The position numbers were made by a program, and so were the translations under genes. From assembly GCF_009905215.1 (NCBI RefSeq), contig NZ_CP047593.1, positions 2,174,900-2,238,899 on the forward strand: DNA of 64,000 nt, written 5' to 3'. Position 1 is the stretch's first letter, and every line of letters starts with the position of its first letter. Shown piece by piece: positions 1 through 8,061 of this stretch. This DNA is from Tichowtungia aerotolerans. Its GTDB lineage: Bacteria > Verrucomicrobiota > Kiritimatiellia > Kiritimatiellales > Tichowtungiaceae. A model generated the notes under the pieces. It was not told the origin of the DNA. It did not search any database and worked only from the letters and a program-made list of their open reading frames with translations.

Positions 1-1
1 C

Positions 2-925
2 GATTATTACAACCGCTGGATGAAAAAGTTCCCGTCCTGGCGTGCACTGGCGCGCGCGCCGCAGGGTGATGTGCTGAAAGCGTGGGAAGGCCTCGGGTAT
101 TATTCGCGCGCCCGCAATCTGCACGCCGCTTCAAAAATCATTTCGGAGGAATTGAACGGGCGTGTGCCGTGTGCCGTTGCCGATCTTCAGAAATTTCCAG
201 GCATTGGAAACTACACCGCTGCCGCAGTTGCCAGTCTGGCGTTTAATCAGGATGCCGCCGTTTTAGATGGGAATGTCATTCGCGTGCTGAGCCGGCTGTT
301 TGCCTACGGCGGCGATGTCAAATCGACGACCGGGAAAAAGAAGCTGCAGGCGTGGGCTGATGATCTGCTGGTTCCTGGCCGTGCCGGAGAATTCAACGAG
401 TCGATGATGGAGCTTGGCGCATTGGTTTGTCTGCCCGTTGCTCCCAAATGTGCGGACTGTCCTCTTCAGAGTGCGTGCGAGGCGTTTGGAAAAGGTGCTC
501 CGGAAAAATATCCGGTTGGGACCAAAAAGAAAAAAATTCCGCACATCACCGTCGGTGCTGCAGTTACGGTAAACAGCAAAGGCGAAGTGCTGATCGCTCA
601 ACGCCTTGAAGGCGACATGCTCGGCGGCCTTTGGGAATTTCCCGGCGGCAAACAGGAACCCGGCGAAACCATCGAAGAGTGTATTGCTCGCGAACTGAAG
701 GAAGAGCTCGGTATTAACACGGAAGTCGGCGACTTTCTGATGACGGTTAAGCACGTCTACAGCCACTTCAAAATGACCATGCACGTCTACTGCACAAAAA
801 TTCGCTCCGGCCGCCCACGCCCCATCCACTGCGCTGACTTTCGCTGGGTGAAAATCCCCGACCTCGGAACATTCGCCTATTCCAAGGCCGACCTGCAGGT
901 GGTTGGGAAGTTGCAGGGAAAATGA
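2..925 (+). CDS. mutY: A/G-specific adenine glycosylase, 5'-partial
   Basis: MutY removes adenine paired with 8-oxoguanine in base-excision repair. The frame is open from base 2 with no start, so the N-terminus, including the catalytic Glu region, lies before the window. Visible in order are the helix-hairpin-helix FPGIGNYTAAAV, the catalytic Asp loop VLDGNVIRVL, the four 4Fe-4S cysteines spaced C-X6-C-X2-C-X5-C (from LVCLPVAPKC to QSAC), and a C-terminal NUDIX-type domain of about 130 residues. The Nudix box fits the full G-X5-E-X7-RE-U-X-EE-X-G-U pattern (GGKQEPGE to EELGI). In many MutY proteins this box is degenerate, so here the domain may keep pyrophosphohydrolase activity as well as recognising 8-oxoG. 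It converges on proA with 23 bp between them. Confidence 0.96.
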   Translation, partial: DYYNRWMKKFPSWRALARAPQGDVLKAWEGLGYYSRARNLHAASKIISEELNGRVPCAVADLQKFPGIGNYTAAAVASLAFNQDAAVLDGNVIRVLSRLFAYGGDVKSTTGKKKLQAWADDLLVPGRAGEFNESMMELGALVCLPVAPKCADCPLQSACEAFGKGAPEKYPVGTKKKKIPHITVGAAVTVNSKGEVLIAQRLEGDMLGGLWEFPGGKQEPGETIEECIARELKEELGINTEVGDFLMTVKHVYSHFKMTMHVYCTKIRSGRPRPIHCADFRWVKIPDLGTFAYSKADLQVVGKLQGK

Positions 926-948
926 TTGTTTAGAAGAACGTAACTGCG

Positions 949-2205
949 CTAGGGCCGGGTCTGGCCGGTGCCTTCGATGACGAATTTATAGGTGGTGAGT
1001 TCTTCGAGTCCCATTGGTCCGCGCGCGTGCAGTTTGTCGGTGCTGATGCCGATTTCCGCGCCCATGCCGAATTCCGCTCCATCGGTGAAGCGAGTGGAGG
1101 CATTGACGTAGACCGAAGAGGAGTCCACCTGGGCGAGGAATGCCTTTTCGGAATCTTTGTCAGCGGTGACGATAGCGTCGGAGTGGTGTGAGCCGTAGGT
1201 GTTGATATGTTCGATGGCGGCCTCGACGCTGTCGACCACGCGAATCGATAAAATGAGGTCGAGGTATTCTTCCGGCCAGTCCGCTTCAGTGGCGGCTTTG
1301 ACATCACTGTCAAATGCCTGAACGGTTTCGTCGCCGCGCAGTTCAACGCCGCATTTTTTGAAGCGGGCGATCATTTCCGGGAGGAAATCGTTGGCGATAT
1401 TTTTGTGGACCAGCAGGGTTTCCATGGCGTTGCAGACGCCGGGACGCTGCACTTTGGCGTTTTCGCAGATGGCCAGTGCCATATCGACGTCGGCCGTGGC
1501 GTCGACATAGGTGTGACAGACTCCTTTGTAGTGTTTGATCACAGGAACCCAGGCCATTTCAGAGACGGCTTTGATGAGTCCTTCGCCGCCGCGGGGGATG
1601 ATCAGGTCGACTTTGCCGGTCATTTGGGCCAGCTCACGCACGGCATCGCGATCGGTGGTTTCAACCAGCTGGATGGCATTTTCGGGCATTCCTTTTTTCA
1701 GCCCGCCCTCGCGCAGGGCTTTGGCGATGGCCAGATTGGAGTGCATCGCTTCTTTGCCGCCGCGCAGAATGACAGCATTGGAGGTTTTGAAGCAGAGTGA
1801 TGCGGCGTCGGCGGTGACGTTGGGGCGCGATTCAAAGATAATGGCAATCACGCCGATCGGAACGCGTACTTTTTTGATCTGCAGTCCGTTGGGCCGGTTC
1901 CAGTTGCTGATTTCCGAACCAACAGGATCTTTGAGCGCGGCAACGTCGGACAGGCCTTTTACCATTCCTTCGATACGGGAATCATTCAGCTCGAGCCGGT
2001 CGAGCATCGCGGAGGACAGGCCGGCTTCCTTCCCGGCTGCCAGATCCTTGGCGTTGGCTTCCTGAATGGCTTCTTTCTGGGCCGTCAATTCATCTGCCAT
2101 TGCTTCCAGAATCGCGTTTTTCTTCTTGGTTGAAAGCTTGGCCAGTTCGCGGGAGGCGGCGACGGCCTTTTCTCCCATTAAAATCATGTCATCGTGCAAG
2201 CTCAT
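949..2205 (-). CDS. proA: Glutamate-5-semialdehyde dehydrogenase (gamma-glutamyl phosphate reductase)
   Basis: A cytosolic NADPH-dependent enzyme that reduces gamma-glutamyl phosphate to glutamate-5-semialdehyde, the second step of proline synthesis. The 418-residue length matches the family. The aldehyde-dehydrogenase fold is visible through IIFESRPNVTADAASLC near residue 130 and the catalytic cysteine in KVQRPGVCNAMETLLVH near residue 255; the C-terminus carries EFGMGAEIGISTDKLHARGP. The ATG at 2205 has an AGGAG ribosome binding site about 8 bases upstream. It is the downstream gene of a proB-proA pair separated by 12 bp, and both genes converge on mutY. Confidence 0.97.
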   Translation of the reverse strand: MSLHDDMILMGEKAVAASRELAKLSTKKKNAILEAMADELTAQKEAIQEANAKDLAAGKEAGLSSAMLDRLELNDSRIEGMVKGLSDVAALKDPVGSEISNWNRPNGLQIKKVRVPIGVIAIIFESRPNVTADAASLCFKTSNAVILRGGKEAMHSNLAIAKALREGGLKKGMPENAIQLVETTDRDAVRELAQMTGKVDLIIPRGGEGLIKAVSEMAWVPVIKHYKGVCHTYVDATADVDMALAICENAKVQRPGVCNAMETLLVHKNIANDFLPEMIARFKKCGVELRGDETVQAFDSDVKAATEADWPEEYLDLILSIRVVDSVEAAIEHINTYGSHHSDAIVTADKDSEKAFLAQVDSSSVYVNASTRFTDGAEFGMGAEIGISTDKLHARGPMGLEELTTYKFVIEGTGQTRP

Positions 2206-2217
2206 GTTCTGCTCCTA

Positions 2218-2997
2218 TTATCTCGATACAATTAAAGTGCCGGCGTCGTCACCGTTGAGGATGCTCTGTATGATGCCGTCCTGCCGTCCATCGGCAATGA
2301 CGACGGGGATGTCGGCTTCGGCGGCTTTGGCGGCCGACATCAGTTTGGATTTCATCCCGCCGGTGGAAAGATTTTCATTTTTTCCCCGGTCAAGCGCAAG
2401 GATGTCCTCGGAAACCCGTTCGATGAAAGGAACGCGGTCGCCGTTGCCATCACGCAGCCCGTCGGTTGTTGTCAGAAGAATCAGTACGTCGGCGTTGACC
2501 AGTGTGGCAACGAGTGACGCCAGAATATCGTTGTCGCCAAAGGTGATTTCTTCGGTGGAAACCGCGTCGTTTTCATTGATGATCGGAATAATGCGATGCT
2601 CAATCAGGTTCTGCAGGGTGTTTTTTGCATTAGTCCGGCCGTCACTTACGCGAAAGATCGCATCCGTGAGCAGTACCTGGCCGACCATGATATGTTTCTG
2701 GCCGAACAGGTGGCTGTATAGATTCATCAGCCGGGTTTGGCCGACAGCGGCTGCCATCTGCAGGTCGGGCAGGGCGGTAGGACGCTGAGCCATTTTGAGC
2801 GCTTCAATTCCAGCGGCAATGGCTCCTGAGGAAACGAGCAGCATTTCGTGGGTTTCGCTGTGTCCGGCGGCCAGACCGGAAACCAGTGAGAAAATCCGGT
2901 CGTGATCGGGCTTTCCGGTTTCGTCGACCAGTACGCGGCTGCCGACTTTAACGACAACCCGTTTGGCCTGTTTTAAACTGTTGCGTGTCTCTTTCAT
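2218..2997 (-). CDS. proB: Glutamate 5-kinase, short form without PUA domain
   Basis: Phosphorylates glutamate to gamma-glutamyl phosphate, the first committed and usually proline-inhibited step of proline synthesis. The amino-acid kinase domain is complete: RVVVKVGSRVLVDETG at the N-terminus, LVSSGAIAAGIEAL near residue 55, the NENDAVSTEEITFGDND segment near 140, and GTGGMKSKL-type sequence (ENLSTGGMKSKLMSAAKAAE) near 215. At 259 residues it stops after the kinase domain; the PUA domain found in the roughly 370-residue enterobacterial enzyme is missing. No Shine-Dalgarno is evident before the ATG. It is transcribed ahead of proA and divergently from rsmD. Confidence 0.95.
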   Translation of the reverse strand: MKETRNSLKQAKRVVVKVGSRVLVDETGKPDHDRIFSLVSGLAAGHSETHEMLLVSSGAIAAGIEALKMAQRPTALPDLQMAAAVGQTRLMNLYSHLFGQKHIMVGQVLLTDAIFRVSDGRTNAKNTLQNLIEHRIIPIINENDAVSTEEITFGDNDILASLVATLVNADVLILLTTTDGLRDGNGDRVPFIERVSEDILALDRGKNENLSTGGMKSKLMSAAKAAEADIPVVIADGRQDGIIQSILNGDDAGTLIVSR

Positions 2998-3086
2998 AAT
3001 AAACGCGCATTATTGCCATGCTGTCCGTGAAAAAACATAAAAAAATTCGGTTCATCGCAAGGCGGCAAACGGTAGGATGCGCCGAT

Positions 3087-3623
3087 ATGAGAATTACCAG
3101 TGGAATTTTAAAGGGGCGGCAGTTCAAGGTGCCGAAGGTTGGAGTGCGTCCAACGACGGAGCGGACGCGCGAAGCGGTTTTTTCATCGCTGGTCGCGCAT
3201 GTGCCGGGCGCGCGGGTGCTGGATCTGTTTTCCGGGGCCGGTGGATTGGGACTGGAGGCGTGGAGCCGCGGAGCGGCCGGCGTGACCGCTGTAGAGAAAA
3301 ATTCCAATGCCTGGAACATTCTGCAGAAAAATTTCCAATGTTTGGAACAGCCTGATCTGGGCACTTTTGAGGTGGTGCGGGCCGATGTCTACGCCTACCT
3401 GAAGCGGGCGTACGCGTCCTATGATCTTATTTTTGCGGATCCTCCGTACGATGATGTGGATCTGCCTCGTCTGCTCGATGCGGTTGGGGATGTGCTGGCA
3501 CCGGACGGGCTGTTGGTGTTTGAAATGCGCAGTCGTGATCCCTATAGTCTCCCGCCGGAGTGGACCTCCCTGAGAGAAAAGAAATACGGCTCGACCAAGG
3601 TGCTGTTTCTGGAGCGCAAATAA
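3087..3623 (+). CDS. rsmD: 16S rRNA (guanine(966)-N2)-methyltransferase
   Basis: An SAM-dependent methyltransferase that modifies G966 of 16S rRNA during small-subunit assembly. The start at 3087 (MRITSGILKGRQFKVPK) is the conserved family N-terminus; the frame extends upstream to an ATG at 3018, but that adds 23 residues with no family counterpart. Motif I is VLDLFSGAGGLGLEAWSRGA and the catalytic motif is FADPPYDD. Between them the protein carries two copies of a TTCCAATGnnTGGAA palindrome read as SNAWNI and NFQCLEQP, which look inserted into the variable loop after motif II. The coaD start codon follows its stop codon directly, a common rsmD-coaD pairing. Confidence 0.94.
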   Translation: MRITSGILKGRQFKVPKVGVRPTTERTREAVFSSLVAHVPGARVLDLFSGAGGLGLEAWSRGAAGVTAVEKNSNAWNILQKNFQCLEQPDLGTFEVVRADVYAYLKRAYASYDLIFADPPYDDVDLPRLLDAVGDVLAPDGLLVFEMRSRDPYSLPPEWTSLREKKYGSTKVLFLERK

Positions 3624-4103
3624 ATGAATAAAAAAGCAGTTTATGCGGGAACATTTGATCCGATGACGCTGGGTCATCTCGATGTGGTTGAGCGTGCCGC
3701 CAGGATTTTTGAGGATCTGACGGTGGCGGTGGCCGCTGTAACCGGAAAAAACACGCAGTTTTCTCAGCAGGAGCGTATGGATCTGGTTAAAGAATCGGTG
3801 AAGAACCTCCCGAACGTGAAGGTAGAGCCGTTTGACGGACTGTTGGTGGAATACGCCCGCTCGCTGGGCGCTTCGGTGATTATTCGTGGGTTGAGAGCGT
3901 TTTCAGATTTTGAATATGAATTTCAGATGGCGTTAACCAACCGACGCCTTGCGCCCGATCTGGAAACGCTGTTTTTGATGCCGAAGCAGGATTACAGCTA
4001 TCTCAGTTCCACAAATATCCGTCAGGTCGCCGCACTGGGAGGCGATGTGAGCGCATTTGTTCCCGCCTGCGTTGAGCAGGCTTTGAAGGAGAAGACGCAA
4101 TGA
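3624..4103 (+). CDS. coaD: Phosphopantetheine adenylyltransferase
   Basis: Transfers AMP from ATP to 4'-phosphopantetheine, the penultimate step of coenzyme A synthesis. The 159-residue length is typical. The nucleotidyltransferase signature AGTFDPMTLGHLD contains the T/HxGH motif, followed by IIRGLRAFSDFEYEFQMAL and the C-terminal YSYLSSTNIRQVA motif that binds ATP. The start codon follows the rsmD stop immediately and the gene overlaps the next one by four bases (ATGA), so the genes from rsmD onward probably form one transcript. Confidence 0.97.
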   Translation: MNKKAVYAGTFDPMTLGHLDVVERAARIFEDLTVAVAAVTGKNTQFSQQERMDLVKESVKNLPNVKVEPFDGLLVEYARSLGASVIIRGLRAFSDFEYEFQMALTNRRLAPDLETLFLMPKQDYSYLSSTNIRQVAALGGDVSAFVPACVEQALKEKTQ

Positions 4104-4561
4104 TTATTCGGCTGGACGATCTGCCCGAACAGGGCAGGACATTTGAGGGGGAAGAGTCTCCGGAGGTGATGGCTTTGGAGCAGTCGGCGGAATTCCATCC
4201 GGCGGGGCCGCTGTATTATGATTTATATGCCCAGCTGGTGGACGGCATGCTGATTGTGCGTGGAAAAGTGTCTGCGGAGATGAAAGGGTGCTGTGCAAGA
4301 TGTACTCAAATTTTCTCGACAACGGTGGCCGATTCCGGTTTTCTGCGCGACTACTCCGACCTTCAGGGGCTGGAAGTGGTGGATGTTACCGAGGATTTGC
4401 GCGAGGCGATTTTGCTGAATTTGCCGCATTTTCCTTTGTGTGACGAGTCGTGCCGGGGGCTGTGTCCTCAGTGCGGAAAAGACCTGAACGAAGGGCCTTG
4501 CGGCTGTTCGGGCAGGCAAGCCGGTGGCGCGTGGGATGCGCTGGATAGTTTGAATTTGTAA
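4100..4561 (+). CDS. YceD/DUF177 family protein
   Basis: A 153-residue member of the DUF177 (YceD) family, which in bacteria and plastids lies next to rpmF and is linked to 23S rRNA accumulation and large-subunit biogenesis. The family hallmark cysteines are present: CCARC near residue 57 and the C-terminal CDESCRGLCPQCGKDLNEG with a final CGC. The start overlaps the coaD stop by four bases. The position just upstream of ribosomal protein L32 is the classic yceD-rpmF-plsX-fabH order and supports the call. Confidence 0.9.
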   Translation: MIIRLDDLPEQGRTFEGEESPEVMALEQSAEFHPAGPLYYDLYAQLVDGMLIVRGKVSAEMKGCCARCTQIFSTTVADSGFLRDYSDLQGLEVVDVTEDLREAILLNLPHFPLCDESCRGLCPQCGKDLNEGPCGCSGRQAGGAWDALDSLNL

Positions 4562-4625
4562 TGGAAAACCGGACCGGGGGCGGGTAGTATCCCGCCTTTA
4601 TTTGAGTCTGAGCAGGAGAAGAAAA

Positions 4626-4811
4626 ATGGCTGTTCCAAAGAGAAAAAAATCGAAAAGCAAGAGTGCCAGCCGCAAGGCGCAGAACATGAAGCGTTCCATC
4701 GCCCGCGCAGGTCTGGACGGTGAAAGCGGCGCTCCGTCACTGCCGCATCGCGTCTGCCCGACCACGGGTAAATACAAAGGTCGCCAGGTCCTTACCGTTT
4801 CGGACGACTAA
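4626..4811 (+). CDS. rpmF: 50S ribosomal protein L32
   Basis: Structural protein of the large ribosomal subunit, 61 residues. The start at 4626 gives MAVPKRKKSKSKSASRKAQ, the invariant L32 N-terminus, and has a GGAGAAG ribosome binding site 5-10 bases upstream; an in-frame upstream codon at 4602 would add an unrelated MSLSRRRK. The C-terminal part HRVCPTTGKYKGRQV retains only one cysteine, so this is the zinc-free type. It sits between the DUF177 gene and plsX, as in many bacteria. Confidence 0.97.
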   Translation: MAVPKRKKSKSKSASRKAQNMKRSIARAGLDGESGAPSLPHRVCPTTGKYKGRQVLTVSDD

Positions 4812-4815
4812 GATT

Positions 4816-5841
4816 ATGCGTATCGCTATTGATGCCATGGGTGGTGACTTCGCCCCCCGTGAGATCGTGAAAGGGGCCGTGGAAGCGGCCCGCGGTCTTT
4901 CCGGGATTGAAAAACTTTATCTGGTTGGCGACGAAGCCGCTGTTCAGGCAGAGTTAAGCAAATATGGCAAAAAGCCTGAGTGTATCGAGATTCTCCATGC
5001 ATCCGAAGTGATTGGCATGGATGAGTCGCCGGCGCTGGCGCTCCGCCGCAAAAAAGATTCATCGATCATGCAGGCGGTCAATCTGGTGAAAACCGGTGAG
5101 GCGGACGCCATCTTTTCCGCGGGAAGCACCGGCGCTGCAGTGGCTGCGTCCACGCTTCGCCTGCGTACTCTGGATGTCGTTGATCGTCCGGCCATCGCGA
5201 CCGTGCTGCCTTCCCTCGACCATCCTTTTGTTCTGCTCGATGCCGGCGCCACCACCGACTGCACGGCCGCCATGCTGGTTGAGTTTGCGGCCATGGGCGA
5301 TATCTACGCAAAGAAAATCCTGAATATCCAGAAGCCGACGGTCGGCCTGCTGAGTATCGGCGGCGAAGATGCCAAAGGCAGCAAGTTTACCAAAGAGGCG
5401 TTCCAGCTTCTGGAAAGTTCTCCGCTGAATTTTATCGGCAATGTCGAAAGCCATGACCTGTTTGAAGGAAAAGTGGATGTCGCGGTATGCGACGGCTTTG
5501 TCGGGAATGTGGTTCTGAAAACCAGCGAAAGTGTTTCGCACGCCATGGGACAGTGGCTCAAGGAAGCCTTTTCCAGCAGTCTGGTTCGCAAAGTCGGCGC
5601 GGGTATCCTGAAAATGTCTGGAGCCTTTTCCGAAATTAAAGAAAAGGTGGATCCGGAAGCATACGGCGGCGCCCCGCTGCTCGGCGTGAAAGGTGTCTGC
5701 ATCATCGGACACGGTTCTTCTTCTTCCTACGCAGTGTACAACGCGATCCGCGTGGCAGGCACGGCCATCGAACAGAAGCTGAATCATCTGATTGAAGAAG
5801 AAATCAATGTGATTTTTGATGGTAACGAACAAAGTGAGTGA
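4816..5841 (+). CDS. plsX: Phosphate acyltransferase PlsX
   Basis: Converts acyl-ACP and phosphate to acyl-phosphate, feeding PlsY in phospholipid synthesis. The start at 4816 (MRIAIDAMGGDFAPREIVKGA) is the conserved N-terminus, four bases after the rpmF stop; the open frame reaches back into rpmF but that part is out of family. Further landmarks are ALRRKKDSSIMQAVNLVKTG, the AGSTGA segment near residue 100 and CDGFVGNVVLKTSE near 225. The 341-residue length is usual. The gene overlaps the fabH start region, indicating translational coupling. Confidence 0.97.
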   Translation: MRIAIDAMGGDFAPREIVKGAVEAARGLSGIEKLYLVGDEAAVQAELSKYGKKPECIEILHASEVIGMDESPALALRRKKDSSIMQAVNLVKTGEADAIFSAGSTGAAVAASTLRLRTLDVVDRPAIATVLPSLDHPFVLLDAGATTDCTAAMLVEFAAMGDIYAKKILNIQKPTVGLLSIGGEDAKGSKFTKEAFQLLESSPLNFIGNVESHDLFEGKVDVAVCDGFVGNVVLKTSESVSHAMGQWLKEAFSSSLVRKVGAGILKMSGAFSEIKEKVDPEAYGGAPLLGVKGVCIIGHGSSSSYAVYNAIRVAGTAIEQKLNHLIEEEINVIFDGNEQSE

Positions 5842-6838
5842 TTCCAGTAACAGCCTTCGGACGGTTTCCATTATCGGAACCGGCGTTTATCTCCCGGAAA
5901 AGGTCGTCACCAACGAGGACCTTTCAAAAATTGTCGATACCTCCGACGAATGGATTTATACCCGCACCGGTATGCGTGAGCGCCGTCTTGCCCGGGAAGA
6001 CCAAGCGACGTCCGATCTCGCTTCTGCCGCGGCAGAAGCTGCGCTGGCCGACGCCGGGATGACGGCAGAGGAAGTGGATCTTCTGATTGTTGCCACGCTT
6101 TCTCCCGATATGTTTTTCCCCAGCACCGCCTGTTTTGTTCAGGAAAAAATCGGCGCCAAAAACGCTTACTGTTACGATCTCGGCGCGGCCTGTTCCGGTT
6201 CGCTTTACGCTTTGGAAACCGCGAAGAACCAGATTGCCTGCGGTGCGGTCAATACCGCTCTGGTCATCGGGGCCGAAAAAATGAGTACCTTTATCGACTG
6301 GGAAGATCGCAGTACCTGCGTGCTGTTCGGTGATGGCGCGGGCGCCGTCGTCCTGAAAGCCTCGGACAGCGGCCGCGGCATTATGAAAGGCTGTTTCGGT
6401 TCCGACGGATCGCTGGCCAATCTTTTATGGACTCCCGGCGGTGGTTCCCGCAGCCCGATGTCGCACGAAATGCTCGACCGAAAAGAGCAGTACCTCAAGA
6501 TGCAGGGCCGAGAGGTATACAAACACGCTGTCAAACAGATGACGCAGTCGGTGCTGGATGTTCTCGAACTCAACGGGGTTTCCTCGGACGATATCAAATG
6601 CTTTGTGGCTCATCAGGCCAATGCCCGCATCATCGAAGCGATCGGCAAGCGGCTCAATGTCATGGACCGCATGTTCATGAATGTTGAAAAGTATGCCAAC
6701 ACATCCGCGGCAGCCTTGTTGATTGCTATCAACGAAGCGGTCAAGTCCGGCATCGTTCAGAAAGGCGACAACATGCTCCTTGTTGCGTTCGGCGGCGGCT
6801 TCACCTGGGGCTCAAGCATTGTCGAGTGGAGCAAGTAA
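5819..6838 (+). CDS. fabH: 3-oxoacyl-ACP synthase III (KAS III)
   Basis: Condenses acetyl-CoA with malonyl-ACP to initiate fatty-acid synthesis. The catalytic Cys-His-Asn triad is visible: GAACSGSLYALE near residue 128, AHQANARII near 263 and YANTSAAAL near 293. The ATG at 5819 is chosen; a TTG at 5816 and a GTG at 5834 are alternatives, and the conserved core only begins at RTVSIIGTGVYLPEKVVTN, so about 17 N-terminal residues are extra. It overlaps the plsX end by 23 bases. The next gene, fabD, follows after a 121-bp spacer containing two copies of the TTCCAATG palindrome. Confidence 0.96.
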   Translation: MVTNKVSDSSNSLRTVSIIGTGVYLPEKVVTNEDLSKIVDTSDEWIYTRTGMRERRLAREDQATSDLASAAAEAALADAGMTAEEVDLLIVATLSPDMFFPSTACFVQEKIGAKNAYCYDLGAACSGSLYALETAKNQIACGAVNTALVIGAEKMSTFIDWEDRSTCVLFGDGAGAVVLKASDSGRGIMKGCFGSDGSLANLLWTPGGGSRSPMSHEMLDRKEQYLKMQGREVYKHAVKQMTQSVLDVLELNGVSSDDIKCFVAHQANARIIEAIGKRLNVMDRMFMNVEKYANTSAAALLIAINEAVKSGIVQKGDNMLLVAFGGGFTWGSSIVEWSK

Positions 6839-6959
6839 TTTCCAATGTTCGGAAAAAGCCGTTCGAAAGCTCAGCTTTTTTCCAAACCGTCGAAGCAGGC
6901 AGAGCCTGCACCCATCAAATTTTCAATGATTGGAATATAGCGATAAGGAGAGATACGAA
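6839..6959. repeat. fabH-fabD spacer with TTTCCAATG palindromes
   Basis: The spacer opens directly at the fabH stop with TTTCCAATGTTCGGAAA (6839-6855), then an AAGCTCAGCTTTTTTCC stretch, and near its end TTTTCAATGATTGGAAT (6920-6935), a weaker copy. The fabD Shine-Dalgarno AAGGAG lies at 6945-6950. The palindromes belong to the dispersed family described elsewhere in this annotation. Confidence 0.7.
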
Positions 6960-7862
6960 ATGAAACGAGCCATTCTTTTTCCCGGACAGGGATCGCAGTC
7001 AGTCGGTATGGGCAGGGATCTGTACGACGCCATTCCAGAATGCAAAACCCTTTTTGATAAAGCCAATGACGTACTCGGCTACGACATTGCTGCGATCTGC
7101 TTTGATGGCCCCGAAGACGAACTGAAAAAATCGCACAACACACAGCCCGCGATTTTCACCGTCAGCGCCGCCGCTTTTGAAGCCATGAAAATCAAGAAAC
7201 CGACGGAGTTTGACTTTGCCGCCGGTCATTCACTCGGCGAGTGGGGTGCGCTTTATGCCGCCGGTGTTATCTCCTTCGAAGATACGCTGAACGTGCTGAA
7301 GGCCCGCGGAGAATTTATTCAGGCCGCCTGCGATGCCAACCCCGGCGGAATGCTCGCTGTGATCGGTCTCGATGGCGAACCTCTCGAAAAGATCGCGGCA
7401 GAAGCCGGCGTTACGATGGCCAACATCAACTCCCCGGGGCAGACCGTTCTTTCCGGAACCGCCGAAGCGATAGAGAAAGCCGCTGAAGCCTGTAAAGAAG
7501 CCGGTGCCAAACGTGCTTTGCCGCTGCCGGTGGCCGGAGCGTTCCATTCTCCGTTGATGCAGCCTGCTGCCGATCAGATGGCTGAAATGCTTGCGGACAT
7601 TGAATTTTCGGAACCGGTTATGCCGGTTCTGTCCAATGTTACCGGTGCGCCGCACGAAAGTGCCGCAGCGATTCGTGCCAATATGGTTGCTCAGATTACC
7701 GGCTCTGTCCGCTGGGTGGAGTGTATGCAGTATCTTTCTGCGCAGGGCGTCACCGAAGCTGTTGAGTGCGGTCCGGGCAAAGTCCTCGCCGGTCTCATGA
7801 AACGGATCGACCGCAATGTCGCCGTTTCCTGCATCGGCACGCTGGCCGATCTCGACAGCTAG
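6960..7862 (+). CDS. fabD: Malonyl-CoA:ACP transacylase
   Basis: Loads malonyl groups onto acyl carrier protein for chain elongation. The start at 6960 has AAGGAG ten bases upstream and gives the family N-terminus MKRAILFPGQGSQSVGMG; the nucleophile serine is in AAGHSLGEWGAL near residue 92 and the catalytic histidine in AGAFHSPLM near 200. The 300-residue length is normal. It closes the plsX-fabH-fabD run. The fabG, acpP and fabF genes that often follow are not here; the next gene is on the other strand. Confidence 0.96.
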   Translation: MKRAILFPGQGSQSVGMGRDLYDAIPECKTLFDKANDVLGYDIAAICFDGPEDELKKSHNTQPAIFTVSAAAFEAMKIKKPTEFDFAAGHSLGEWGALYAAGVISFEDTLNVLKARGEFIQAACDANPGGMLAVIGLDGEPLEKIAAEAGVTMANINSPGQTVLSGTAEAIEKAAEACKEAGAKRALPLPVAGAFHSPLMQPAADQMAEMLADIEFSEPVMPVLSNVTGAPHESAAAIRANMVAQITGSVRWVECMQYLSAQGVTEAVECGPGKVLAGLMKRIDRNVAVSCIGTLADLDS

Positions 7863-8061
7863 CTTCCAGCTGTTTGGCGCTAAGTTGAAAGAGAAACACT
7901 TTAGGTCGCCAGACTTCTTCCGCTCGAAGGAAGCTGACAGTGGAAAAATCGGTTACTTCTCGGAAAGAGCTGCCTGAGCAGTCCGTCTCGGCGATTTGCT
8001 GATACGAAACATGCTCTGTGACGCCGGCAGGATAATCTGGGTTCATGCCTCTCTGTTTTGT

